A DNA stretch of 64,000 bases from Rhizobium sp. NXC24. Its GTDB lineage: Bacteria > Pseudomonadota > Alphaproteobacteria > Rhizobiales > Rhizobiaceae. Below are positions 17,729 to 26,731 of the stretch, piece after piece. Position numbers and translations under genes: made by a program. Every line of letters starts with the position of its first letter. Position 1 is the first letter of the stretch. The notes under the pieces are model-generated. The model worked only from the letters and a program-made list of their open reading frames with translations, searched no databases and was not told where the DNA came from. The stretch spans positions 1,054,001-1,118,000 of the forward strand of contig NZ_CP024314.1 in NCBI RefSeq assembly GCF_002944315.1. The letters run 5' to 3'.

Positions 17729-18967
17729 ATGATGAAGCGACTTCTGGCCGCGACTGGCCTCATATCCTTATGCCTGATGTCCGGCGCGTCAGCCGCCGAA
17801 AACATTACGATGTGGGTGCGCTCCGGCATCGGCGATTCCTTCAAGAAGGTCGTCGAGGCTTATAATGCCAGCCACGACGACAAGGTCACCATGACCGAGG
17901 TGCCCTTCTCCGAGCTGGTGCAGAAATACGCTACCGCGATCGCCGGCGGACAGGCGCCCGACGCCCTGTCGATGGACCTGATCTACACGCCAGCCTTCGC
18001 CGCCGCCGGCCAGTTGGAAGACTTGACCGACTGGGCCAAGAGCCTGCCCTATTTCAACTCGCTCTCTCCGTCTCATGTGAAGCTCGGCACCTATCAGGAC
18101 CATATCTACGGCCTGCCGCTCTCGGTCGAGACTTCCATTTTCGCCTGGAACAAGGACCTCTACAAGAAAGCTGGTCTCGATCCGGACAAGGCGCCGGCGA
18201 CCTGGGATGAGATTACGAGCAATGCCGAAAAGATCCGCGCGCTCGGCGGCGATACCTACGGCTTCTATTTCTCCGGTGGCGGCTGCGGCGGCTGCATGAT
18301 CTTCACCTTCACGCCGCTCGTCTGGGGTGCAGGCGCCGACATTCTCTCGGAAGACGGCAAGAAGGCGACGCTCGACACGCCGCAGATGCGCAAGGCTGTC
18401 GATATCTACCGCAACATGGTCAAGAAGGATCTGGTGCCGGCGGGTGCCGCCAGTGACACCGGCGCCAACTTCCTAAGCATCAGCAACGGCAAGATCGGCC
18501 AGCAGAGCATCGGCGCCTTCTCGATCGGCACACTGATCACGCAATACCCCGATATTCATTTCGGTGTGACGCTGATCCCTGGTGTCGATGGCAAGCCGTC
18601 CTCCTTTGCCGGCGGCGACAACTTCGTCATCACCAAGGGTACGAAGAAGCTCGATGCGGTGAAGAAGTTCCTCGAATACACCTATTCGATGGACGGTCAG
18701 AAGATCATGGCGAAATATGGCAGCCTGCCGACGCGTGGTGATATCGCCGACCAGGTGCTTCAAGGCCTCGATCCGCGCATGCAGGTGGGCCTGAAAGCGA
18801 TCGCCATCGCCAAGACGCCCTACACGCTGCAGTTCAATGACCTGATCAACAGCGCCAACGGCCCTTGGGCCGCCTTCACCAACGCCGCAATCTTTGGAGA
18901 CAACGTCGATACGGCCTTCTCCAATGCACAATCGGAAATGCAGTCGATCATCGACAACGCCCAGTAG
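17729..18967 (+). CDS. CUT1-type sugar ABC transporter substrate-binding protein
   Basis: A 412-residue extracellular solute-binding protein (family 1). The ATG at 17729 follows GGGAGGAG and begins a signal peptide (MMKRLLAATGL to about residue 25). The mature part begins near AENITMWVRSG and shows the two-lobe pattern of sugar-binding proteins. It should deliver an oligosaccharide or glycoside to the two permeases that follow; the GH127 enzyme in the operon suggests an L-arabinofuranoside. A hairpin after its stop codon may set a higher level for this gene than for the downstream ones. Confidence 0.88.
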   Translation: MMKRLLAATGLISLCLMSGASAAENITMWVRSGIGDSFKKVVEAYNASHDDKVTMTEVPFSELVQKYATAIAGGQAPDALSMDLIYTPAFAAAGQLEDLTDWAKSLPYFNSLSPSHVKLGTYQDHIYGLPLSVETSIFAWNKDLYKKAGLDPDKAPATWDEITSNAEKIRALGGDTYGFYFSGGGCGGCMIFTFTPLVWGAGADILSEDGKKATLDTPQMRKAVDIYRNMVKKDLVPAGAASDTGANFLSISNGKIGQQSIGAFSIGTLITQYPDIHFGVTLIPGVDGKPSSFAGGDNFVITKGTKKLDAVKKFLEYTYSMDGQKIMAKYGSLPTRGDIADQVLQGLDPRMQVGLKAIAIAKTPYTLQFNDLINSANGPWAAFTNAAIFGDNVDTAFSNAQSEMQSIIDNAQ

Positions 18968-18983
18968 TAATAAACCATCACAG

Positions 18984-19010
18984 ACCGGGGGGGCTTGGCC
19001 TCCCGGTTTT
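18984..19010 (+). terminator. Intra-operon hairpin, partial terminator or RNA stabiliser
   Basis: The arms ACCGGGGGG (18984-18992) and CCTCCCGGT (18999-19007) pair over nine positions with one G-T wobble and a six-base loop, and the second arm ends in a short T-run (19007-19010). Located between the binding-protein gene and the first permease gene, it is placed like the attenuating hairpins that raise binding-protein expression. Confidence 0.6.
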
Positions 19011-19036
19011 CCCCACCAAAACATCAGGAGCATCCC

Positions 19037-19954
19037 ATGGCTGGTCCCGGAGCTATTGCAGCACTGCGGCAGCGCAAGCGGCGGCGGCGTGCCGGTTGGC
19101 ACGGATTTCTCTACATCGCGCCCGCCATGGCGCTGGTCCTGGTCTTTTTTGTCCTGCCCGTGATCTTTACCGGCTGGATGAGCCTGCACAACTGGCCCCT
19201 GCTCGGTAGTCCGCGCTGGATCGGCTTCGGCAATTATACAAGGATGGTGTCGGACGTCCGCTTCATGGCGGCATTGCGCTTCACCGCCTATTATACCGTC
19301 ATCGTCACCATCGCTATTTTCGCCGTCGCCTTCCCACTGGCGTTCTACGTCGAAAAGCAGCGGCGACTCGTTGGTTTTTACCGCACCATCATCTTCCTGC
19401 CCGTCGTCGTCGGGCTGGCGACGGCTTCGCTGCTTTGGGTCTGGCTCGCCAATGTTGACAGCGGCTTTTTCGTACCCGCGGCTCAGGCACTCGGACTGAT
19501 CGACCGAAGGCCGAACCTGCTTGCGGACTTCGACACCGCCTTTGCCACGATCATCGTGATGGTGGTCTGGAAGATCGCCGGCTTCACCATGATCATCCTG
19601 CTTACCGGCCTGCAGGCGATCCCGTCCGAGCTGACGGAGGCCGCTCGCATCGACGGCGCCCGGCGTTGGCAGCGCTTCCGATTCCTGACCCTGCCGCTGA
19701 TGCGCCGGACGATCGCGCTTGCCTTGATCATCTCGATCACCGGCTCCGTGCTTGCCTTCGACCAGTTCTACATCATGACCAGCGGCGGACCGCAGAACCA
19801 GATGATCTCAGTCGTCTACTATATCTTCAACCAGTCCTTCGTGTCCTTCAATCTCGGCTATGGCGCGGCGCTGTCGATCGCCCTCCTCGTCATTCTCGTG
19901 TTGATCAGCATCGTCCAGCTCTGGCTGCTGCGCGTCGGGGAGGATCGCCCATGA
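19037..19954 (+). CDS. Sugar ABC transporter permease, MalF-like
   Basis: An inner-membrane permease of 305 residues with six predicted helices and the cytoplasmic EAA loop (ELTEAARIDGARRWQRF) that contacts the ATPase. ATG 19037 has an AGGAG site at 19023-19027, favoured over an upstream in-frame ATG at 18995 that lies inside the hairpin. It partners with the next permease, overlapping its start by four bases (ATGA), and with the ATPase at 22803. Confidence 0.88.
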   Translation: MAGPGAIAALRQRKRRRRAGWHGFLYIAPAMALVLVFFVLPVIFTGWMSLHNWPLLGSPRWIGFGNYTRMVSDVRFMAALRFTAYYTVIVTIAIFAVAFPLAFYVEKQRRLVGFYRTIIFLPVVVGLATASLLWVWLANVDSGFFVPAAQALGLIDRRPNLLADFDTAFATIIVMVVWKIAGFTMIILLTGLQAIPSELTEAARIDGARRWQRFRFLTLPLMRRTIALALIISITGSVLAFDQFYIMTSGGPQNQMISVVYYIFNQSFVSFNLGYGAALSIALLVILVLISIVQLWLLRVGEDRP

Positions 19955-20844
19955 GCATCGCGAATATGAGCACCACAAAGGTGAGAACCGCAAAAGAGCG
20001 TCGTGCCCGGCGGAAAATGTGGAGTGCCGTCAGCTACCACGGCGTCGGCGTCATCATCGTCATCTTCTTCTTCGCACCCTTCGCAATCGCGCTGTTATCA
20101 TCGTTCCGGCACGGTACGGAGGCGAGCCTTCCGCCCCTGCCGCCGTGGCCGACATCGGGCTTCAGCTTCGATGCCTACCGTGCCCTCGACGGTTTCGGTG
20201 CCGGTGTCGTGCAGCATACGCTGAACTCGCTCTTCGTTTCGGTAGCGACGGTCATCCTGACGGTCATGGTCAGCCTGCTCGCCGGCTACGGCTTTTCGCG
20301 CTATCAGTTTCCGTTCAAGGGCGCCTTCTTCATTCTGATCATCGCAACGCTGATGATCCCGTTCCAGTCGATCCTGACGCCGCTCTTCATCATCCTGGCA
20401 AGGCTCGGCCTCAACAATTCGCTGCTCGGGCTGACGCTCGTCTATGTCACCCTCCAGCTACCCTTCTCGGTCTTCATGATGCGCAACGCCTTCGACGCGG
20501 TGCCCAAGGAGATCGAGGAAGCCGCTCGCATCGACGGCGCACGCGATCTGAAACTCCTTTTTCGCGTCCTCTTCCCGCTGGTGCTACCGGGTGTAGCGAC
20601 CGTTGCGATCTTTGCCTTCCTCAATGCCTGGAATGAGTTCCTGGCAGCGCTGGTACTGCTTTCCAGCAATGAGAAATTCACGCTGCCGGTGTTGATGATC
20701 GCGGTCCGGACCGGGCGGCTCGGCGCCGTCAACTGGGGCGCGGTTCAGGCCGGCATTGCCGTCATGACCCTACCCTGCGTCATCGTCTTCCTGCTTCTGC
20801 AACGCTATTACATGCGCGGTCTGATGGCCGGCGCGGTGAAATGA
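19951..20844 (+). CDS. Sugar ABC transporter permease, MalG-like
   Basis: An inner-membrane permease of 297 residues, the second subunit of the CUT1 importer. The EAA loop (EIEEAARIDGARDLKLLF, abbreviated) lies in the last third, and the C-terminus RYYMRGLMAGAVK is typical of MalG-type subunits. Translation is coupled to the preceding permease by an ATGA overlap. Confidence 0.88.
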   Translation: MSIANMSTTKVRTAKERRARRKMWSAVSYHGVGVIIVIFFFAPFAIALLSSFRHGTEASLPPLPPWPTSGFSFDAYRALDGFGAGVVQHTLNSLFVSVATVILTVMVSLLAGYGFSRYQFPFKGAFFILIIATLMIPFQSILTPLFIILARLGLNNSLLGLTLVYVTLQLPFSVFMMRNAFDAVPKEIEEAARIDGARDLKLLFRVLFPLVLPGVATVAIFAFLNAWNEFLAALVLLSSNEKFTLPVLMIAVRTGRLGAVNWGAVQAGIAVMTLPCVIVFLLLQRYYMRGLMAGAVK

Positions 20845-20860
20845 ACCTCAAACGAAACGG

Positions 20861-22801
20861 ATGAAAGCCATGTCAGACAAGCAAAATCGCCAATTCCGCC
20901 CCCTGCCCGTTCCGAATGTCGAACTTCACGGTCTTTTCGGTGCCCGGCAGGACGCGATCTGCAACTCCACGGCCGCCACCCTGCTCGACCGCTGCGTCGA
21001 GGCCGGCATGGTCAGGGCCATCGACGTCGACAAGCCAAGCCCTGGCATTATCCTCCCGCTGCAGACGTGGTCGGGCTCGACGCAGATGTTCTGGGACAGC
21101 GATCTCGGCAAATCAATCGAGACCATCGCTTATTCGCTCTATCGTCGCCCCAATCCAGAACTCGAAGCTCGTGCCGATGCAATCATCGATATGTATGAAA
21201 AGCTGCAGCAGGAGGACGGTTACCTGAACGCCTGGTTCCAGCGCGTGCAGCCAGGCCGCCGCTGGACCAACCTGCGCGACCATCACGAGCTCTACTGCGC
21301 TGGACACCTGATCGAAGCCGCCGTCGCCTATTACCAGGCGACGGGAAAACGCAAGCTTCTCGACGTCATGAGCCGTTTTGCCGATTACATGATCACCGTC
21401 TTCGGCCATGGTGAGGGGCAATTGCGCGGCTATTGCGGCCATGAGGAGGTCGAGCTGGCGCTAGTGAAGCTTGGCCGCGTCACCGGCGAGAAGAAATATC
21501 TCGACCTCGCCAAATATTTCATCGACGAACGTGGCCAGGAACCGCATTTCTTCACAGAGGAGGCGCTGCGCGACGGCCGCGATCCGGCAAAATTCGTGCA
21601 GAAGACCTATGAATACAACCAGGCGCATCAGCCGGTGCGCAAGCAGACAAAGGTCGTCGGCCACGCGGTGCGGGCCATGTATCTCTATTCCGGGATGGCC
21701 GACATCGCCACGGAATATAATGATGACAGCCTGACCTCTGCGTTGGAGACGCTGTGGGACGATCTGACTACCAAGCAGATGTACGTCACCGGCGGCATCG
21801 GGCCGGCCGCCTCCAACGAAGGCTTCACCGACTATTACGACCTGCCGAACGAAAGCGCCTATGCCGAAACCTGCGCCTCGGTCGGTCTGGTCTTCTGGGC
21901 CAACCGCATGCTGGGGCGCGGGCCAAACCGGCGTTATGCCGACATCATGGAACAGGCGCTTTACAATGGTGCTATGGCCGGACTGTCGCTCGACGGAAAG
22001 ACATTTTTCTACGAAAACCCGCTGGAAAGCGCCGGCAAGCATCATCGCTGGATCTGGCACAACTGCCCCTGTTGCCCGCCGAACATTGCCCGCCTGCTCG
22101 CCTCCGTCGGTTCCTACATGTATGCGGCTGCGGATAACGAAATCGCCGTCCATCTCTATGGCAAGAGCAAGGCCCGCGTTCCGCTTGCAAGCGGCGTCAC
22201 GGTCGAACTGTCTCAGGAGACGAATTATCCTTGGGAAGGCGCCATCCGTTTTGGCGTCAATCCAGACCGCAGCGCCCGCTTCGCGCTATCGCTCCGCATC
22301 CCCGGATGGGCTGATGGTGCGACGCTCGCCGTCAACGGCGCGCCCATCGATCTTTCCACGATCACCATCGACGGCTATGCTCGCATCGAGCGCGAATGGC
22401 AGAGTGGCGACAAGGTCGACCTCAATATTCCGTTGATCCCGCGTACCCTGTTTGCCAATCCCAGAGTGCGCCAGGACGCCGGCCGTGCAGCGCTAATGCG
22501 TGGACCGCTGGTCTATTGCGTCGAGACGACCGATAATGGCCGCGATCTCAACGGCATCTCGCTTACCGGCGATCCCGCGTTGGCGCAGACGGCGGAAATT
22601 GCCGCACTGGAGGGCGCAGTCGCGCTCGATATTCCGGTGAAGCGCGATGAGTCGGATTGGGGAACGGACCTCTATCGAACGGCGCCGCCGAAGAGCCGCT
22701 CCGCCACCGCCCGTTTCGTTCCCTATCATTTGTGGGATAATCGCGAGCCGGGTGAGATGCTGGTCTGGGTCCGCGCCGGCCAGACGCAACACGGAGCCTG
22801 A
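20861..22801 (+). CDS. GH127 beta-L-arabinofuranosidase-like glycoside hydrolase
   Basis: A DUF1680/GH127 enzyme of 646 residues (or 643 from ATG 20870). The catalytic set of the family is recognisable: acid/base Glu320 in GGIGPAASNE and the zinc-cysteine centre Glu336, Cys338 (YAETCAS), Cys404 and Cys405 (NCPCCPPN), with one of the last pair as nucleophile. GH127 enzymes release L-arabinose from beta-L-arabinofuranosides such as hydroxyproline-linked arabinans of plant cell-wall glycoproteins. No signal peptide is present, so it is probably cytoplasmic, acting on glycosides taken up by the importer encoded around it. Confidence 0.88.
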   Translation: MKAMSDKQNRQFRPLPVPNVELHGLFGARQDAICNSTAATLLDRCVEAGMVRAIDVDKPSPGIILPLQTWSGSTQMFWDSDLGKSIETIAYSLYRRPNPELEARADAIIDMYEKLQQEDGYLNAWFQRVQPGRRWTNLRDHHELYCAGHLIEAAVAYYQATGKRKLLDVMSRFADYMITVFGHGEGQLRGYCGHEEVELALVKLGRVTGEKKYLDLAKYFIDERGQEPHFFTEEALRDGRDPAKFVQKTYEYNQAHQPVRKQTKVVGHAVRAMYLYSGMADIATEYNDDSLTSALETLWDDLTTKQMYVTGGIGPAASNEGFTDYYDLPNESAYAETCASVGLVFWANRMLGRGPNRRYADIMEQALYNGAMAGLSLDGKTFFYENPLESAGKHHRWIWHNCPCCPPNIARLLASVGSYMYAAADNEIAVHLYGKSKARVPLASGVTVELSQETNYPWEGAIRFGVNPDRSARFALSLRIPGWADGATLAVNGAPIDLSTITIDGYARIEREWQSGDKVDLNIPLIPRTLFANPRVRQDAGRAALMRGPLVYCVETTDNGRDLNGISLTGDPALAQTAEIAALEGAVALDIPVKRDESDWGTDLYRTAPPKSRSATARFVPYHLWDNREPGEMLVWVRAGQTQHGA

Positions 22802-22802
22802 C

Positions 22803-23876
22803 ATGGGCAAGAACAGCATGAGATTGACCGGCGTCCGCAAGAGTTACGGCGGGCTGGAGGTCATTCACGGTATCGATCTCGAAGTGCAGGAAGGTGCATT
22901 CGTCGTCTTCGTGGGCCCGTCCGGCTGCGGTAAGTCGACCTTGCTTAGGATGATCGCCGGACTGGAGGAAGTGACCGACGGCGAGATCGCCATCAAGGGC
23001 CGGGATGTCACCGATCTCGACCCGTCCGAGCGCGGCATCGCCATGGTCTTCCAATCCTATGCGCTCTATCCGCATATGAGCGTGCGTGAAAATCTCGGTT
23101 TCGGGCTGAAAATGGCCCGGACCGATGCCGAAGAGATCGAAGCGCGCGTCAGGGCCGCTTCGGCGATCCTCAAGATCGACCATTTGCTGGACCGCCGTCC
23201 CGGCCAGCTTTCCGGTGGCCAGCGCCAGCGCGTCGCCATCGGCCGGGCAATCGTGCGGAAGCCGGATGTCTTCCTGTTCGACGAGCCGCTCTCCAATCTC
23301 GACGCGGAACTGCGCGTCTCCATGCGCATCGAAATCGCCCGGCTGCACCGCGAGCTCGGCAACACGATGATCTATGTGACGCACGACCAGACCGAAGCGA
23401 TGACACTCGCCGACCAGATCGTCGTCCTCAGGGACGGCAAGATCGAGCAGGTCGGCAGCCCGCGCGAGGTCTATGAAGATCCGGCCAATATTTTCGTCGC
23501 CGGCTTCATCGGTTCTCCGCGCATGAACATGATCGAAGCCGAATGGACCTCTGATGGTTCCGCCAAAGTACCAGGCGGCTCCATCAAGGCGAACATAGGA
23601 CAGGCGAGCCTTGCGGCCGGCGACAAGCTGATGCTGGGCATGCGCCCGGAACATCTGGTCGTCGTATCCGACAATAATGATGCGATCCGCGTGACCGTCG
23701 ATTTCGACGAATATCTCGGCGGCACGCGCTATCTCTATTGCCAAACGGAGGACGGCCAAAACCTGATCGCCGAATATCGCGAAGGTCCCGATGTTCAGCG
23801 CGGCGATACGCTTTACCTGCGTTGCCCGCCGGAAAGACGCCGCTATTTCGACGGACAGGGGAACCGGCTCCGTTGA
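22803..23876 (+). CDS. Sugar ABC transporter ATPase, MalK/UgpC-like
   Basis: A 357-residue ATPase: Walker A GPSGCGKST at 38-46, signature LSGGQRQR near 136-143, Walker B VFLFDEP near 156-162, and a C-terminal TOBE/regulatory domain from about 235. It begins one base after the GH127 stop codon. It energises the importer formed with the two permeases and the binding protein upstream. Confidence 0.9.
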   Translation: MGKNSMRLTGVRKSYGGLEVIHGIDLEVQEGAFVVFVGPSGCGKSTLLRMIAGLEEVTDGEIAIKGRDVTDLDPSERGIAMVFQSYALYPHMSVRENLGFGLKMARTDAEEIEARVRAASAILKIDHLLDRRPGQLSGGQRQRVAIGRAIVRKPDVFLFDEPLSNLDAELRVSMRIEIARLHRELGNTMIYVTHDQTEAMTLADQIVVLRDGKIEQVGSPREVYEDPANIFVAGFIGSPRMNMIEAEWTSDGSAKVPGGSIKANIGQASLAAGDKLMLGMRPEHLVVVSDNNDAIRVTVDFDEYLGGTRYLYCQTEDGQNLIAEYREGPDVQRGDTLYLRCPPERRRYFDGQGNRLR

Positions 23877-23991
23877 AGGATCATCTTCAAAGCGGCGCTG
23901 CCTAATCATTTGACGAACAACTAAAATTATGACGATGTTTGCCGGTAGCGCGGGAGCATCTGTTTCGGCGAATGAATTTGGAGGCGGCAGG

Positions 23992-24924
23992 ATGGCCAGA
24001 CTGACCGAAGACGCCAGGGGCGTCTATGTGATCGCCGTTACACCCTTCACCGACGAAGGCGCGCTCGATTTCGCCAGCATCGACAGCATGGTGGATTTCT
24101 ACGAAAGCGTTGGGGTGACCGGGCTGACGGTGCTAGGTCAGCTCGGCGAGGCGCCGAAACTGACGGCGGAGGAATCGCGCGCCGTCGTCGAACGCGTGCT
24201 GAAGCGCCTCGATGGCCGCCTGCCCGTTGTCGTCGGTGTCTCCGCGCCGGGGCTTGCGCCGATGAAGGAGCTGGCCGAGGCGGTAATGGATCAGGGCGCG
24301 GCGGGCGTGATGGTCGCGCCGCCGTGGACGATCAAGACCGACGACCAGGCCTTTGCCTTCTATCAATCGGTCGGTGAAGCATTAGGCGATACGCCCTTCG
24401 TGCTGCAGGACTATCCGCTGACGACCAATGTCACCATCGCGCCCAAGGTCATCGACCGGATCATCAAGGGCGTGCCGAACTGCGTCATGCTCAAGCATGA
24501 GGATTGGCCGGGTCTGTCGAAGATTACCGCGCTGCGTGCCTCCAGCGACAGTGGTGAAACGCGGCGTATCTCTATCCTCTGCGGCAATGGCGGCCTCTTT
24601 TTGCCGGAGGAAATGGACCGCGGCGCCGATGGCGCCATGACCGGCTTCTGCTATCCGGAAATGATGGTTGGCGTCGTAGAGGCTTATCGTGCCGGCAATA
24701 TCGATCGGGCGCATGAAATCTTCGACGCCTATCTGCCGCTGGCACGCTACGAGCAGCAACAGGGCATTGGCCTCGCCGCCCGCAAATATGTCCTCGCCAA
24801 ACGCGGTGTCATCAAATCCGCCGCCTTGCGTAAGCCCGGCGCCAAGCTTTCGCCGCTCGACGTGAAGGACGTCGAACGCCTGCTTGCCCGGCAGGCACGC
24901 CGTCTTCAGGAGATCGGCGCATGA
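23992..24924 (+). CDS. DHDPS-family lyase, candidate 2-keto-3-deoxy sugar acid dehydratase
   Basis: A 310-residue class I aldolase-fold protein with Tyr141 (QDYPL) and Schiff-base Lys168 (MLKHED). ATG 23992 has GGAGG seven bases upstream; the frame extends 21 codons further with no ribosome site. In an L-arabinose operon the natural member is L-2-keto-3-deoxyarabonate dehydratase, which gives alpha-ketoglutarate semialdehyde; this is inference from context. Its stop overlaps the ATG of the SDR scar that follows. Confidence 0.75.
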   Translation: MARLTEDARGVYVIAVTPFTDEGALDFASIDSMVDFYESVGVTGLTVLGQLGEAPKLTAEESRAVVERVLKRLDGRLPVVVGVSAPGLAPMKELAEAVMDQGAAGVMVAPPWTIKTDDQAFAFYQSVGEALGDTPFVLQDYPLTTNVTIAPKVIDRIIKGVPNCVMLKHEDWPGLSKITALRASSDSGETRRISILCGNGGLFLPEEMDRGADGAMTGFCYPEMMVGVVEAYRAGNIDRAHEIFDAYLPLARYEQQQGIGLAARKYVLAKRGVIKSAALRKPGAKLSPLDVKDVERLLARQARRLQEIGA

Positions 24925-25022
24925 CGCTCGGGCTGGCGAGCAAGGAGGCACTGGTGCTGGGGTCAAGCAAGAGATTAGGCGCGCGGATCAGGGTCGACGA
25001 GGGCACGATCCGATCAATTTAA
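24921..25022 (+). pseudogene. Internally deleted short-chain dehydrogenase gene (33-codon scar)
   Basis: A frame of 33 codons starts with an ATGA overlap on the DHDPS-family gene. Its first 20 residues (MTLGLASKEALVLGSSKRLG) look like the opening of an SDR, beta-strand plus the TGxxxGxG-type nucleotide loop, and its last dozen (RIRVDEGTIRSI) look like an SDR C-terminus (VDGGxxRSI). The roughly 220 residues expected between them are missing without loss of frame. The simplest reading is an in-frame deletion of an SDR gene once coupled to this operon. It may still be translated as a short peptide but cannot be an enzyme. Confidence 0.65.
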
Positions 25023-25054
25023 GACAGTGAATATTGGCCAAGGGGGGAGCTTTG

Positions 25055-26671
25055 GTGGCGAAGACCTATGATTTCATCATTGCCGGCGGTGGTTCGGCAG
25101 CTTGCGTCGCCGCTATGCGGCTGGTGCGTGATTTCGGCTTTTCCGTGCTCGTCATCGAGCGTGGGCCGCGCAGGACCGCGAAATTGATGGCATTTCCCGC
25201 GGGCTATATGAAATATCTTGCCCGCGACGATTTCCTCGAAATGCATCATACGGTTCCGCAGCCGCAGCTTGGCGGTCGCGGGCCGATCGTTCCGGTCGCC
25301 AAGGCACTTGGCGGCGGCAGCGCCGTCAATGCCATGGTCTACATGCGCGGGCAGAAAGAGGATTACGACGGCTGGGCCGCCCATCTCGGCCATGGGATAG
25401 AATGGTCCTATGCCAACATGCTGCCGCACTTCAAAGGGATCGAAGCCAATACGCGCTTCAACAACAGATATCACGGCATATCCGGCAATCTGCGCGTCTC
25501 CGAGCCGGGACATATCTCGGACACGACCGAGGATTTTCTGCTGGCGGCGCAAGGGCTCGGTCATCCCTACAATCCCGACTTCAACGGCGTCAGGCAAAAC
25601 GGCGTCGGCATCATGCAGCACACCTACGGCCAGTGGAACGGCAAGATGGAGCGCTCCGATGCCAAGAAGGCCTTCCTCGATCCACTCGCCGGTGACAAGA
25701 GACTGGAGATCATTACGGATGCCCGCGTCGACCGCATCGTCATCGAAAACGGCCGCGCGACCGGTGTAACCTGTACGCGCAACGGAGAAAGCCAGACGAT
25801 CCATGCAGCGCGGGAAATCCTTATCGCTGCGGGCACCTACAACAGCGCCAAACTGATGATGCTCTCAGGCATCGGCCCGGCCGATCATCTGCGCGAACAT
25901 GATATCGCCGTTACGCTCGATCTTCCCGGCGTCGGCGCCAATCTGCAGGACCATCATGAAGTGCCGGTCATCGCCACGACCAAAGCCAAATCCGGCTATT
26001 TCGGCGAGGACAAGGGTTGGCCGATGCTTCGCAACGGGCTGCAATACCTGCTCTTCAACTCGGGCCCGGTCACCACGACGGGCATAGAATCCTGCCTGTT
26101 CTACGATCCGGACGGCAGCGAACGGCCATCGATCCAGCTCTATTGCGCCCCGATCGTCTATCTCGACCGTGACGTTTCCTCCGCCAAGCCCAGCTATGGG
26201 GTCACCTTCACCTCCTGCCTGCTACGCCCGAAGGCACGCGGCAGCGTCAAACTACGCTCGCGCAACCCGGCGGATCAGCCATTGGTCGACTGCAACTTCT
26301 TCGGCGATCCGGACGACCTGCGCCTGACGCTTGCCTCGCTGAAGGTCGCCCGGCAATTGCTGGAGACGGAACCGTTCAAATCGAAGATCGCGGACGAAAT
26401 CCTGCCCGGCCGGGCGCTGCAGGACGAGGAGGCTCTGACAAAATTCGCCGGCCAGACCGTCAAGACGAATTACCACCCTTCCGGCAGCCTGCGCATGGGA
26501 CCGGACAATGATCCGATGTCGGTGGTCGACGGAAAGCTGCGCGTGCGCGGCATTGAAGGCCTGCGGGTTATCGATTGCTCGATCATTCCCTTCATCCCGT
26601 CGGGAAATACCAATGCGCCGGCAATGGCGATCGGCTCCAAGGCAGCGGAGATGATCGGAAAGAGTTACTGA
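25055..26671 (+). CDS. GMC family FAD-dependent oxidoreductase
   Basis: A glucose-methanol-choline oxidoreductase of about 538 residues. The N-terminus holds the dinucleotide fold (DFIIAGGGSAAC), then the GMC signature region with GGGSAVNAMVYMRG, and the C-terminal catalytic His (NYHPSGSLRMG) and Asn (NTNAPAMAIG). GTG 25055 is chosen because GGGGGGAG (25042-25049) precedes it; a TTG at 25034 lies before that site. As the last gene of the GH127 operon it may oxidise the sugar or sugar alcohol released, possibly in place of the deleted SDR. Confidence 0.82.
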   Translation: MAKTYDFIIAGGGSAACVAAMRLVRDFGFSVLVIERGPRRTAKLMAFPAGYMKYLARDDFLEMHHTVPQPQLGGRGPIVPVAKALGGGSAVNAMVYMRGQKEDYDGWAAHLGHGIEWSYANMLPHFKGIEANTRFNNRYHGISGNLRVSEPGHISDTTEDFLLAAQGLGHPYNPDFNGVRQNGVGIMQHTYGQWNGKMERSDAKKAFLDPLAGDKRLEIITDARVDRIVIENGRATGVTCTRNGESQTIHAAREILIAAGTYNSAKLMMLSGIGPADHLREHDIAVTLDLPGVGANLQDHHEVPVIATTKAKSGYFGEDKGWPMLRNGLQYLLFNSGPVTTTGIESCLFYDPDGSERPSIQLYCAPIVYLDRDVSSAKPSYGVTFTSCLLRPKARGSVKLRSRNPADQPLVDCNFFGDPDDLRLTLASLKVARQLLETEPFKSKIADEILPGRALQDEEALTKFAGQTVKTNYHPSGSLRMGPDNDPMSVVDGKLRVRGIEGLRVIDCSIIPFIPSGNTNAPAMAIGSKAAEMIGKSY

Positions 26672-26731
26672 AGTTCGCCAGTTCGGATGCTTCGATTCCG
26701 CGAGAATAAGAACCGCCTCAAAAACAATATG

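Noticed and set aside
22563..23909. 448-codon minus-strand frame opposite the MalK-like ATPase
   Set aside because: Shadow of an ATPase with all motifs intact.
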